15,810 nt of DNA from Patescibacteria group bacterium (lineage in GTDB: Bacteria; Patescibacteriota; Patescibacteriia; Patescibacteriales; GWC2-42-12), in the NCBI GenBank assembly GCA_018827685.1, contig JAHJXD010000075.1, positions 1 to 15,810 on the forward strand, read 5' to 3'. This document shows positions 1 to 8,620 of the stretch, one piece after another. Position numbers and translations under genes: made by a program. The notes beneath the pieces were generated by a model. The model did not search any database, had not been told where the DNA came from, and worked only from the letters and a program-made list of their open reading frames with translations. Within the stretch, counting starts at the first letter, position 1. Every line of letters starts with the position of its first letter.

Positions 1-24
1 ATATATTTTTTAATAATAATTCTA

Positions 25-939
25 TTATTTCTTCATCGCCCAGTCGATCGTGTTTTTCAAACCTTGCTCAAGTTTCACTTTCGGCTCCCAATTTAATATT
101 CTTTTCGCCTTATCGCTGTTAAGAACGTTTCTTTGCACTTCGCCAAGCTTGTCTTTCTCCTGTTTATAAATAAATTGTTTACCGGCTGCTTTTTTTATGG
201 TATTAATAATTTGTTTTATGCTAATTTCTTTGCCATTCCCAATATTAAAAACTTCTCGTTGTTTAACTGATGTTGCTTTCAAACAAGCATCCACCACATC
301 AGACACATAAACAAAATCTCTTGTTTTAGAGCCGTCGCCATAAAGCACGCTGGGTTTATTATTGGCTATATTATAAGTATACGCCCCGATAACGCCGCAT
401 TCTCCGCCGCAATATTGTCTTGGGCCGTAGACGTTGGCCAGTCTTAAAACAACATAATTTAAATTATACAAATCGTAACATAATTCCAAATATCTTTCAG
501 CGGCATATTTATGGATAGCATAAGGAGAAATCGGCCGGATTAAAGTTTGTTCGTTTGCCGGTTTTAAACAATCGCCATAAAGCGCCCCTCCTGTAGAAAT
601 AAAAATTACTGTTTTTACTTTATTTATTCCACAATTTTTAAAAATATTATAACTGCCCATTGCGTTAACTTTATTATCAAATTCTGGTTTAGCAACCGAA
701 ACTCCTACATCAATCTGCGCCGCCAAATGAAAAACATAATCAAACTTTTCTTGTTTAAATATTTTATCAATTGCCGGCGAGCAAATATCAGCATTATAAA
801 ATTTAGCTTTAGAATTAAGATTTTCCTTTTTGCCATTAGATAAATTATCAAAGACAACAACTTCGTTTTCTTGATTAATTAATTCATCGACTAAATTTGA
901 TCCGATAAACCCGGCGCCGCCTGTTACTAATATTTTCAT
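25..939 (-). CDS. NAD-dependent epimerase/dehydratase, GalE-like nucleotide-sugar epimerase
   Basis: A 304-residue extended short-chain dehydrogenase/reductase, the usual length for this family. The Rossmann motif GGAGFIG lies at residues 7-13, the acidic residue expected to bind the NAD ribose is D31, and the catalytic set is S115/T116 with Y140 and K144 (YAIHK). The motif GDGSKTRDFVYVSD near residue 201 is typical of sugar-nucleotide epimerases. The likely role is cytoplasmic interconversion of a UDP- or dTDP-sugar for surface polysaccharide; the exact substrate cannot be read from sequence. The gene starts 28 bp after the stop of the upstream O-antigen ligase gene on the same strand, so the two are probably cotranscribed. 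No clear Shine-Dalgarno site precedes the ATG. The family call is secure; UDP-glucose 4-epimerase is only the best guess. Confidence 0.9.
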   Translation of the reverse strand: MKILVTGGAGFIGSNLVDELINQENEVVVFDNLSNGKKENLNSKAKFYNADICSPAIDKIFKQEKFDYVFHLAAQIDVGVSVAKPEFDNKVNAMGSYNIFKNCGINKVKTVIFISTGGALYGDCLKPANEQTLIRPISPYAIHKYAAERYLELCYDLYNLNYVVLRLANVYGPRQYCGGECGVIGAYTYNIANNKPSVLYGDGSKTRDFVYVSDVVDACLKATSVKQREVFNIGNGKEISIKQIINTIKKAAGKQFIYKQEKDKLGEVQRNVLNSDKAKRILNWEPKVKLEQGLKNTIDWAMKK

Positions 940-967
940 AAAATAATTATTTCTTAGTGGGACTTAG

Positions 968-3190
968 TTATTCTGTTTTTAATTTTTTAATAAACTCCTC
1001 GGCCGCGGACTTTAACGATGGGTCAAGCGCGCCGACCTTATCGGCCGCTGCTATGGCTTTGTCTTTTTCTCCGGCTTGCGCGTAAAGCAAGGCCATGTTA
1101 ACTAAAATTTTAGCATTAGTCGGCTCTAAATTCGTCCATCTTTCATATAACATCAACATACGAGGCTGATCATTTTTTTTCATGTAATAATTAAGCGTTG
1201 CTTTGATAAATTCAACCTGATCTAAATAATTGGCGCCGCCAAGGTCAAGGCATTTATTCATATGCTCAAAATCAGCGGCGTCTTGTTTAAAATAAACTGC
1301 CGCTTTTGCCAGATAGCAAACCGATTCCGGATATTTTTCATTTAAACTAACCGCGTATTTTAAAGTTTTTATGGCATTATCTTTATCGTTTCTGGTTATA
1401 TAAATCTGTGCTTTGGAAAAATAAATCGTTACCCGCCCAGGACTGGCCTTTATGGATTTATCAATCGCTTCTAAAGCGCGGTCAGAATAAAAAGAAAATT
1501 TACTCTTATCGTCATGGTTAATAACCGCGGCCGTGTTTAAAATTTGCGCCAGTTGCATCTGCATCATGCTATCAGCCGGATTTAATTTTACATTAGCCTC
1601 GGCCAAAGTTATGGCATAATCCACGATTGTCTTAGCCTGCTGTCCGCTAAGCGCCGCTAATTCATTCTGCCGGCTATTAATCGCGTTAATTAAACTGCTG
1701 TGGCTATCGCGATCTAACGGCGTATTTAAACTTAAAGCTTTTTTATACTCTTCTGCTCCGGCCGCGATATCGCCTTTGGCAAATTGAATCTGTCCATTAA
1801 TCGTGCCTGTTAACATCTGCCAAACTTTAATATTATATTGATATGTTATGGTTAAAATAATTATACCGGCCGCGGCTAAAATTGCTAAATCTTTGTTAGT
1901 TAAACCCTTGCTGGCCGGATATGTTTCGTGTTCATTTACATTCAACCAATAGACATAACCTAAAACCGACATTAAACAAATATAAGTCGCCAGTGAATCA
2001 AACACAACTAAATTCTGAATAAAATAAGCTATAAACAAACAAATCAACAAAATAAATTCATTAGTAGAAATTTTACCCTGCTTTTTACCTTTGAATAAAT
2101 AAAAAAATACGGCCGCGAAAATAGAAAAATAAGCTAAAAGACTTATTAAGCCGGCTGTCGAGGCTATGTCCACTAAATTATTATGCGCCCTGTCAAAATA
2201 GGTTTCGCTAGAAGTATAATTATAAAATGTGGGGTCAAAATATTTATCAAAAGTGATGGCGAAATTACCATAACCCGTGCCTGTCATAACATGATTGGGA
2301 AAATCTTTAAGCGCGGATTTCCATGAAATTAATCTAGTCTGAAAAGTAACTTGTGTTGAAGAAATCCGCGCTATGGTTCTTAAAATCGGCATACTGCTTA
2401 TCAGTTTGCTTGTATGAAACATAAAAATCAACGCGACCAACATTACCATTAAAACAAAAATCGCCAAGCTATAAATTTTTACTTTTTTACTTTGACCGTA
2501 TAAAACATACAAAATAAAAAATAATAAAAAACTTACGCTCAATCCGACATAAGCGCCACGGGTGTTTGTCACGCTCATGACTAAAAACATTATAAAAGCG
2601 GCCACCAAATAAAGCGCGCTTACAAGCCAGTCTTGATGTTTTGTTTTTTCTTCGTCGCGGCGCTGAAAAAATAAAATTAAAGCGAAATAAAGATTAAAAA
2701 TAGCATAACCGGAAACATAAGCCGTATTGCCGATCGTACTATATGGAATTTTCAACAAAGCATAAAGACAAATCCCGACTCCGGCGATTACCGAAACTAT
2801 GAATAAATTACGCCAATCGCGCTGACTGCGGAAAACCGTGATAACAATTAAATAGAATAAAAAGAAATGCGCTACATGAAACAAACCAAGCATTCTTTCA
2901 ATGTCTCCCCAAAAACTTAAATTAAAATCAACGCCTAAAATTGAAGAAATAAATAAAGCCATACAAAATGCGGCCAAACCAAAAGTAATCCAGGACTTTT
3001 TCGGCCGCATTGCCGGATATTTTATAATCAGACTTAGCCAAAACACCATTAAAACTTCCACTAAAATATTAAAAAATATCTGCTTAGAGGTTATATAGGG
3101 AAATAATAAATTTTTAAAGACTAAAAAAACCGAGATAAAAGATAAATATACTCCGGTTTTTAATATGTTTAAATAAGTTTTTAATGACAT
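968..3190 (-). CDS. O-antigen ligase/polymerase (Wzy_C-type) membrane protein with C-terminal TPR domain
   Basis: A 740-residue protein in two parts. Residues 1 to about 450 form a polytopic membrane domain of roughly 11-13 hydrophobic segments. It carries the features of the O-antigen ligase family: TRGAYVGL at 209-216, R286, TGTGYGNF at 303-310, and the large periplasmic-type loop ending in RAHNNLVDIASTAGL, with H336 as the expected key histidine. Residues from about 460 to 740 are soluble and rich in TPR-like helix pairs, for example around 470-490, 570-625 and 690-735. Family members join or polymerise undecaprenyl-linked glycans at the outer face of the membrane; here the acceptor is unknown and could be a surface glycan or a glycosylated S-layer protein. 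The gene leads an apparent two-gene operon with the epimerase and has a strong promoter at 3265-3293. No Shine-Dalgarno site is evident before the ATG. Confidence 0.88.
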   Translation of the reverse strand: MSLKTYLNILKTGVYLSFISVFLVFKNLLFPYITSKQIFFNILVEVLMVFWLSLIIKYPAMRPKKSWITFGLAAFCMALFISSILGVDFNLSFWGDIERMLGLFHVAHFFLFYLIVITVFRSQRDWRNLFIVSVIAGVGICLYALLKIPYSTIGNTAYVSGYAIFNLYFALILFFQRRDEEKTKHQDWLVSALYLVAAFIMFLVMSVTNTRGAYVGLSVSFLLFFILYVLYGQSKKVKIYSLAIFVLMVMLVALIFMFHTSKLISSMPILRTIARISSTQVTFQTRLISWKSALKDFPNHVMTGTGYGNFAITFDKYFDPTFYNYTSSETYFDRAHNNLVDIASTAGLISLLAYFSIFAAVFFYLFKGKKQGKISTNEFILLICLFIAYFIQNLVVFDSLATYICLMSVLGYVYWLNVNEHETYPASKGLTNKDLAILAAAGIIILTITYQYNIKVWQMLTGTINGQIQFAKGDIAAGAEEYKKALSLNTPLDRDSHSSLINAINSRQNELAALSGQQAKTIVDYAITLAEANVKLNPADSMMQMQLAQILNTAAVINHDDKSKFSFYSDRALEAIDKSIKASPGRVTIYFSKAQIYITRNDKDNAIKTLKYAVSLNEKYPESVCYLAKAAVYFKQDAADFEHMNKCLDLGGANYLDQVEFIKATLNYYMKKNDQPRMLMLYERWTNLEPTNAKILVNMALLYAQAGEKDKAIAAADKVGALDPSLKSAAEEFIKKLKTE

Positions 3191-3222
3191 AAATTATGAA
3201 TTAAACTGGTAATTCTAAAACT

Positions 3223-3246
3223 GGGGACTAATTCGGCGACAGTCCC
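3223..3246 (-). repeat. Dispersed GGGACTGTSGCC element, hairpin copy
   Basis: The minus strand reads GGGACTGTCGCC followed by GAATTAGTCCCC. GGGACT and AGTCCC can pair as a 6-bp stem with an 11-nt loop. The copy lies between the ligase promoter and its ATG, so it should be transcribed as part of the 5' leader. Confidence 0.75.
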
Positions 3247-3264
3247 AACTAAGCTAATTTTTTT

Positions 3265-3293
3265 ATCATACCAAACATAAAAATCTCTGTCAA
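3265..3293 (-). promoter_or_regulatory. Sigma-70-type promoter for the O-antigen ligase/epimerase operon
   Basis: Read on the minus strand, TTGACA (3293-3288) is separated by exactly 17 bp from TATGAT (3270-3265). A TG one base upstream of the -10 gives an extended -10. It points at the ligase ATG at 3190 and predicts a leader of about 65-70 nt that contains the GGGACT/AGTCCC hairpin. The -35 lies on the last codons of the truncated PHP gene. Confidence 0.75.
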
Positions 3294-3805
3294 AAAAAAC
3301 CGCATTTAGCCATCGGTAAATTCAAAGATTTACTGCACCGCCTTGAATAAATTTGACATGGTTCGCCATTTTCATCAAAGAATATATTCGTTTCTACGCC
3401 AGATAAAGCAACAATATCTCCTTTTCTGGCGCGATTCATTGCGGTAATTCTTTCCGCTTCTTTTATTAAAGATTGTGAAATTCTACTATCAGTTGATTGT
3501 TCCTCGGGAGAACCTGGCATAGAGCTATGTTCAGCAAAACAGACAAATTCTAAATTAAGAGATTTGTAATAATCCATTATTTCTTTGATATCGTAAATTC
3601 CTTCAGGGTAGCCATAACCCTCGCGGGTGCTTTCTTTAGAATGCGTATGCGCATCACCTTTCCACCATCTCAAAATATATTTTGATAAACTATCTTTGCG
3701 TTCCCTTCGCTCTCTTTTTGCCCTTTTCTTTTCTTCTGATAATCGTATTTCTGGTCCAATTTGATCTTCTTCAATCGGGGGTATAAAAAATTTTTCTTTT
3801 CCCAT
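3290..3805 (-). pseudogene. Truncated PHP-domain phosphoesterase-like gene
   Basis: The 171-residue reading frame begins with a basic, charged stretch (residues 1-48). It then enters a PHP-type metal-dependent hydrolase fold: DAHTHS (H53, H55), AEHSS (H93) and SGVETN (E138) match the first metal-binding motifs. The frame then goes out of register: after ENGEP at about residue 149 it reads a Cys- and Lys-rich tail and stops. The later PHP motifs, a histidine near a conserved Ser-Arg-His type segment and the final Asp-His, are absent. Complete PHP proteins are commonly 220-290 residues. I therefore read this as a 3'-truncated or frameshifted remnant; one other minus-strand frame stays open with a single stop for about 35 further codons but I do not recognise it. 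The promoter for the next operon overlaps its end. A short functional protein is possible but unlikely. Confidence 0.6.
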
Positions 3806-3889
3806 AGTATTTTGAAATTAAATCAATAAAAATTTCTGGCTATTTCCGATAACGTTTCTTTTCTTTTTCCGTTTTTGATTTTTGGCAGA

Positions 3890-3905
3890 GGGGTTAGGGG
3901 TGAAT
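3890..3905 (+). repeat. 16-bp repeat, left of the KilA-N remnant
   Basis: GGGGTTAGGGGTGAAT. A copy with one mismatch in the same orientation lies at 4425-4440, on the other side of the KilA-N pseudogene. Confidence 0.6.
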
Positions 3906-3924
3906 GTCCAGAATCCGAAACTCC

Positions 3925-4379
3925 TTATTGTATTTTATTTTTTGATGGTTCTAATTTCTTAGTCTGATTGCTTGCTAAAAGTGATTTCATTTGAACAATG
4001 GCTGTATTATTTAATTTTTGAATTCGCAGGCAATATCTTTATGCGCGTAAGTTCCGCCATATCTTCCGGACTTTGAAATCAAGCCAATGGCATGGGTCTT
4101 TTCTATCCATTTTTGCGGTGGCAAGACAAAAGAATTGGCGCCAGCCTCATTTTTAAACTGGTCGAATTCGACCAGTTTAAAAGTTGGGTTGTGTAATTTT
4201 TCCCATAATCCCAAGAAATCGATTGTGCCACGGGTTCTCATCCAATTTTTAATAACATCGGCAGGAAATGCCGAATTTTTGTGGCGAGCTATGTCGGTTA
4301 AAGAAATAAAATCACTGTTATTTTTGGTAAAAGTGACTATTTCAATGCCTTCCACTTTTATTTTTTGTTTCTTTATCAT
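3925..4379 (-). pseudogene. KilA-N domain protein gene with internal deletion and frameshift
   Basis: The first frame (4379-4011, 122 residues) is a KilA-N DNA-binding domain of the phage/bacterial regulator type. It shows FISLTDIARHKN, DVIKNWMRTRGTIDFLGLWE and the hallmark SKSGRYGGTYAHKDIACEF near residues 103-120. Normally this continues for well over 100 residues; here it stops two codons later. In a second frame of the same strand, directly overlapping the stop, the sequence encodes a tail containing LNNTAIVQMKSLLA and then KKLE, ending at the TAA at 3925-3927. From memory of the family, that segment resembles the usual extreme C-terminus of KilA-N proteins. The simplest reading is loss of the middle of the gene, out of frame, joining head to tail near position 4015. 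The family head is clear; the tail match should be checked by alignment. Confidence 0.7.
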
Positions 4380-4424
4380 GAAACAATGTGCTTATTTGAA
4401 GCTTGTTTTAATTTTACTATAATT

Positions 4425-4440
4425 GGGGTTAGGAGTGAAT
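4425..4440 (+). repeat. 16-bp repeat, right of the KilA-N remnant
   Basis: GGGGTTAGGAGTGAAT, identical to the copy at 3890-3905 except for one base. It lies 45 bp upstream of the KilA-N start codon. Confidence 0.6.
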
Positions 4441-4772
4441 TTCATTTTTCAATTGTTTTTTCCATATTATTGCCCCTCTATAAAATAAATAAAAAAATCA
4501 AATTTTCTGTCCTTGTTCAAATCACTAAAACTCAAAATTACCACCAAGATAAAAATTTTGAATTTCGCCTAATGTATCCGTGTATGCGAAGTTTGCTTTG
4601 CGGATTTATTGAATTAATTTGTTAATTGGCTTAATGCTATTTTATCACACTTTTCCCTGAATTACCACCTAAACGAATCAAATGTCGCAAAATGTAACCA
4701 TAGAGGTATTCGGCAAATGGTGTAAAATGTAACCATAAGCTAAATGCGAAAAACCCTCGCTACTGACAATCC
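4441..4772. other. Gene-free stretch with short repeats
   Basis: No credible gene on either strand; the open frames here have low-complexity translations. Contents seen: a decamer AATTACCACC at 4536-4545 and again at 4660-4669, a weak hairpin around GCGAAG/CTTTGC near 4587-4602, and the 14-bp direct repeat described separately at 4689-4737. It lies between the KilA-N remnant and the terminator of the S-layer gene. Confidence 0.6.
4689..4737 (+). repeat. Pair of 14-bp direct repeats, possible solo insertion-sequence end
   Basis: AAAATGTAACCATA occurs exactly at 4689-4702 and again at 4724-4737, a period of 35 bp. Paired transposase-binding repeats of this kind occur at the ends of some insertion sequences. 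No transposase gene or second end is visible here, so the mobile-element reading is only a guess. Confidence 0.45.
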
Positions 4773-4800
4773 AAAAGACCGAGCATAAGCCCGGTCTTTT
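4773..4800 (-). terminator. Rho-independent terminator downstream of the S-layer gene
   Basis: AAAAGACCG (4773-4781) and CGGTCTTTT (4792-4800) form a perfect 9-bp stem. A further 2 bp can close a tetraloop after one mismatch. The T tract on the minus strand follows the stem and lies about 50 nt past the S-layer stop. The flanking A and T runs would let it work in both directions. Confidence 0.8.
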
Positions 4801-4848
4801 GTTGTTCTGATTTATTCAAGAAAATCAGGAAAACTTATACTTAACTAA

Positions 4849-7800
4849 TTACTTAGTTAAAGTGGCCACTGAAGTCGGCCAACCAGTTAACAAGTAGCTG
4901 TTAATCCATTCAACTGAACCAACACCGTTAGTATCAGCTGATTTATCAGACCAAACGAAATTATTCTGCGCATCAGTAATCGCGTCTGCAGAAGTTTCGG
5001 TGGTGTCGCTTAAAGCAGCAGTATCCTTGATAACCCTGATGTTAATAGAATCGCCTGTTTCTACGCCAGCAACAGTACCTCTAATTTCAAAGGTTTTGCT
5101 GGTGCCTTTAGCAATGGTAACAACCTTGCCATCATCAATCGGAATCAAAGTGCTTGCGTTTACGCCAGCGGTATTTAATTGAGTTTCACCAGAGGTGACA
5201 TCATATAAATACACTGTGCCTGCGGTAATAGCTAATTCACCGCCAGAATCGCTGTCATTCAAAGTCATATCAGGCTGAATGGCCTTAAATACGACATCAT
5301 TGTTAACGTCAGCCGTGATGGTGAATTTGTACAATGTAGCTGAACCATTAGCTAAGCTGGTAACAGGCAAGTTTGCCATAGTAACAGTCGGTTTTGTTTT
5401 TCTAACAACCATGGTTTGACCAACAGCGGCATTAGCGTCAGTATCAACAACGCTGGAAGAAATACCAGTGGCATTAAATTTGCCAGCAGTAGTTTCAATA
5501 GAAACAGTCAAGCCATCGCCAGTATCAGCGCCAACACCAGCAATACCGCTGGTAGCTGTGGTTCTCTCGCCAATAGAGTTTAATTTGCCTTTGATTACCA
5601 AAACAGTATCAGTGCCTTTGACAACAGTAATCGCAAGTCCTGTGAAAGCAACTTCGCCATTACTGTCTAAGCTTACATTGCCGGATAAAGCAGCGCCGGC
5701 TGATGTGTATAACTTCAAGTATTCAACATCATCGTAAGAACCTGCTTCGTCAACTTGAGCGGTTAACTTATCAACTAAGAAGTTTTCCTTGGTAGTGGAT
5801 AATTTAACGCGGCTTAATTCCTGTTCGCCAGCAACGCCTGCGATAACAACTTGCGCGTCAGGACGTCCACTGTCAACAGCGGTGGTAATAGTGCCAGAGC
5901 CGGTTATAGTGATGCCTACGCTCGGAGCAGTAGTGCCGTTAACATTAGTTCCGGTTACAGAAGCTGTAACAGAACCGTTCGCGTCTTCAGCAGTAATATC
6001 GGCCGCGTCCATAGTGAACGCGAAACGATCATCATCTCCGCCATAAGGAGCGTTAGTAGAAGCAACTGCCTTTACAATAACGGTTTTATTAGTACCGGCT
6101 AAAACAGTGTAATAACCACCAACAAATTTACTGGAGGTGAACACAGCCTGTCCATTAGTATCAACTGAAACAGGACCGGCAATCTTTACACCGTCAACAT
6201 ACAATTCAACCTGCTGTACTAATTCATTAGCGTCAACAGTGCCTTCAGTCTTTAAGACATAAGTACCGCTAGTGTCAGTAACGTTATCAACATAGGTATC
6301 CAAAGTTAAAGCAGAAACCTTAACATCATTACCTGTGCCAGTGCCGGCAGCCCAAATCATACCAAGCGCGTCAACAGTTGAACCCTTAACAACAGTCATT
6401 GATTCAGGAGAGCTGGCTCTGGAAATAGTTAAGGAAGAGGTTTTGGTAGTTACTAAATTGCCAGCAATAACAGAAGCTGGAACAATATCAGTAACTGTTT
6501 TATCCTGTGAATCCTTAACAATAAAGTTGGCGGCAGTGAAATCAAATTTAGCCTGATGTTTTACATCAGAAACTTGAGCGCTATTAATATCGCCAACAAT
6601 TACTAAAGTTCTGGTAACACCTTTAGAAACGCTAAAATAATCAGTCCAAGTGAAAGTTAACGCAGTATCCACATCAGTAGTAGCTGCAGTAAAACCATCA
6701 GCATCAGTAATCGCTTTAGCAGAACCTAAAGTCTGACCAGTAACAGCGTCTTTAACCTTAATATTTCTTAATAATAAGGTTTCAGAGTCATAATTTCCAT
6801 CGTCGTTGGCATCATAGTAAGTACCATAATCATGTCCGCCAGTAGTAGCCTTGGTGGTTAAAATCTGCGCAGTCATTTTTTGTACTTCAATGGTGTCAGA
6901 GCTGGAAGTAATATTTACTCTTGCTAATTCCACGCCAGTGGTATCGGTCTTAACATCATGAGTAGCCGCTGAAGTATTAGCAATAGTAACAGCGCCGCCC
7001 TTTAATGTTAAAGTTTTGCTCTCAGCGGCAGTGTCATAAGCAGTAATAACAGAAGCTAAGCCAAAGCCATAAGCATCGCTGGTAACTAACAAGTCAGCAG
7101 TGGTGTCCATGAAGAAAACAATAGTCTTCGTGGTCTCAGCAGATGCGGAAACATCAGCTTTAACAGTAAATGTTTTAGCCGAACCGTTTAATAACTTAAA
7201 CGGAGTGTTCAAAGTTAAAGTAACTTTTCTGCTATTTACAGAAGCAGTTGTAGGAACTTCTGTAGTGCCTTGATATAGCTTGTAGTTAGACAACAGATTA
7301 GTGGTAATGGTGCCGTCTTGCTTCAAGGTAATGGATTTAACCCAACCATCTTCAGTCGTTGTCAACTTAAAAGAAGCAACAGCAGAACCCATATCGCCAA
7401 GAGTCGGATCAGTTAAACCAGTAGTTACAGGTTCAATAGTCGCAGTACCGGCATTAGTAGAAGACAAAGACATAATATTACCAGTAATTGGGAAAGAACC
7501 TGAAACAGCGGCTCCATTAGTAACAATAGCTGAAGCAGCAAAAATACCAAGAGCATGATTGCCAGACTTATCAGCGTTAATGTTGGCTACTATAGACAAA
7601 GTCTTAGTAGTGCCTGCCGCGATAGTCAAATTCAAAGCAGAAAATTCAGCTTCGTTAGTGTCAGAAGAAATGGTTTTAGCATTGGTTAATCTGGTTGCAC
7701 CTTCATATAGATAAACACCGGATAAATCATTGTAAGCGCCAACGCTTGATCTTTTTACTTTAATAGTATCAATAACAACCGCCCCGTCATTAGAAGCAGT

Positions 7801-8607
7801 TAAATTGAACTTAGTAAAAGTAACGCCATTAGAGCTACTTGGAATAGTATCTGAAGCCGGAGTGTCTGAAGCCAAAGCTACAACTAAACCTGTGCCAGCG
7901 TTAGCAATTCCGCCCGCGCCTGACGAAGTGTCAGTTAAAGTTCCAACCATGGCCGCAATAGCAGCGCCTTCAATTGGTTTGGTAATGGTTGCGGTAATAA
8001 CATCATTCCATTTAAATCTATTATCTAAGAAAGCGGTTTCATTGGCAATCTTTGAAGCTGTTCCATCAGCATTGATGTAAAAAACATCAGCTGCAGTTCC
8101 AAACTTCACTAAACTGCCTTGTGGATAAGTAGTTGCGCTGACAACCCCGGTACTAATTTTATAATTAGTAAAGAAAGCGTCAGGCACATCAATTACTCTC
8201 TTATTCCATGTGGATCCGTATAAAGCTACAGCCGTAGTTTCATCAGGAATAGCAAGCAAGTTGCCGTTCGCTGTTACAGCATAAACTTTTGGATTAGTAG
8301 TAATTTTAACTAATTTAGTTCCAGGTCTAACGGTTACATTAGCTCCTAGAGGATATGATTCTAATTCGCTTTGAGGAATAGTCATAACTCCGGAAAAATC
8401 ACCGTACCAGGAAAAGTAAGTTGACTCATTAGGGAAAACATATCTTTTACCGTCAGCGGCCAAGTAATAGACTGATGAAAGTCCATCCATCTTGATTAAG
8501 TCACCGGCTGAAGCAGCGGCATTGGTCTCTGGGACCATAACTACGCTCATTGATAGAACGGTGACGAAAATTACGCCAGCGGCAAAAATTTTCTTAAATC
8601 TTTCCAT
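4849..8607 (-). CDS. Secreted S-layer-like surface protein with repeated beta domains
   Basis: A 1252-residue protein, by far the largest here. Residues 1-30 are a Sec signal peptide: basic start MERFKK, hydrophobic core, likely cleavage after ETNA. Residues 35-207 hold three copies of a small repeat near 35-80, 96-142 and 164-207, each with G-x-L-[IV]-K, an aromatic pair, an N/D-G turn and a P- or N-containing ExT. Residues about 240-1200 hold a series of Thr/Ser/Ala-rich, Cys-free domains. Their end strands recur as IAAGTTKTLSIVANI (329), LLNGSAKTFTVKADV (472), VSKGVTRTLVIVGDI (660), VLAGTNKTVIVKAV (834), VVKGTDTVLVIKGKL (995) and IAKGTSKTFEIRGTV (1165). The C-terminus (NNFVWSD to the end) looks like the conserved tail of CPR surface proteins. 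It is probably the main surface coat protein. GAGGT lies 13 nt before the ATG inside a hairpin (8621-8653). Its neighbours are the sigma factor and DUF5667 genes upstream. The S-layer role is inferred. Confidence 0.82.
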   Translation of the reverse strand: MERFKKIFAAGVIFVTVLSMSVVMVPETNAAASAGDLIKMDGLSSVYYLAADGKRYVFPNESTYFSWYGDFSGVMTIPQSELESYPLGANVTVRPGTKLVKITTNPKVYAVTANGNLLAIPDETTAVALYGSTWNKRVIDVPDAFFTNYKISTGVVSATTYPQGSLVKFGTAADVFYINADGTASKIANETAFLDNRFKWNDVITATITKPIEGAAIAAMVGTLTDTSSGAGGIANAGTGLVVALASDTPASDTIPSSSNGVTFTKFNLTASNDGAVVIDTIKVKRSSVGAYNDLSGVYLYEGATRLTNAKTISSDTNEAEFSALNLTIAAGTTKTLSIVANINADKSGNHALGIFAASAIVTNGAAVSGSFPITGNIMSLSSTNAGTATIEPVTTGLTDPTLGDMGSAVASFKLTTTEDGWVKSITLKQDGTITTNLLSNYKLYQGTTEVPTTASVNSRKVTLTLNTPFKLLNGSAKTFTVKADVSASAETTKTIVFFMDTTADLLVTSDAYGFGLASVITAYDTAAESKTLTLKGGAVTIANTSAATHDVKTDTTGVELARVNITSSSDTIEVQKMTAQILTTKATTGGHDYGTYYDANDDGNYDSETLLLRNIKVKDAVTGQTLGSAKAITDADGFTAATTDVDTALTFTWTDYFSVSKGVTRTLVIVGDINSAQVSDVKHQAKFDFTAANFIVKDSQDKTVTDIVPASVIAGNLVTTKTSSLTISRASSPESMTVVKGSTVDALGMIWAAGTGTGNDVKVSALTLDTYVDNVTDTSGTYVLKTEGTVDANELVQQVELYVDGVKIAGPVSVDTNGQAVFTSSKFVGGYYTVLAGTNKTVIVKAVASTNAPYGGDDDRFAFTMDAADITAEDANGSVTASVTGTNVNGTTAPSVGITITGSGTITTAVDSGRPDAQVVIAGVAGEQELSRVKLSTTKENFLVDKLTAQVDEAGSYDDVEYLKLYTSAGAALSGNVSLDSNGEVAFTGLAITVVKGTDTVLVIKGKLNSIGERTTATSGIAGVGADTGDGLTVSIETTAGKFNATGISSSVVDTDANAAVGQTMVVRKTKPTVTMANLPVTSLANGSATLYKFTITADVNNDVVFKAIQPDMTLNDSDSGGELAITAGTVYLYDVTSGETQLNTAGVNASTLIPIDDGKVVTIAKGTSKTFEIRGTVAGVETGDSINIRVIKDTAALSDTTETSADAITDAQNNFVWSDKSADTNGVGSVEWINSYLLTGWPTSVATLTK

Positions 8608-8620
8608 AGAAATTTTGTTT

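Noticed and set aside
3290..3310. TGA recoding (as in Gracilibacteria or SR1) to rescue the PHP gene
   Set aside because: Reading through the TGA gives only a few more codons before the next stop and restores no PHP motif; the DUF5667 gene ends normally in TGA.
4087..4625. Plus-strand open frames over and beyond the KilA-N remnant
   Set aside because: The first is antisense to the clear KilA-N domain. The second is AT-rich, resembles no family I know and has no ribosome binding site.
5000..8080. Several plus-strand open frames opposite the S-layer gene
   Set aside because: They are antisense shadows of a long, Thr/Ala-rich coding gene with biased codons; the translations are low complexity and have no start signals.
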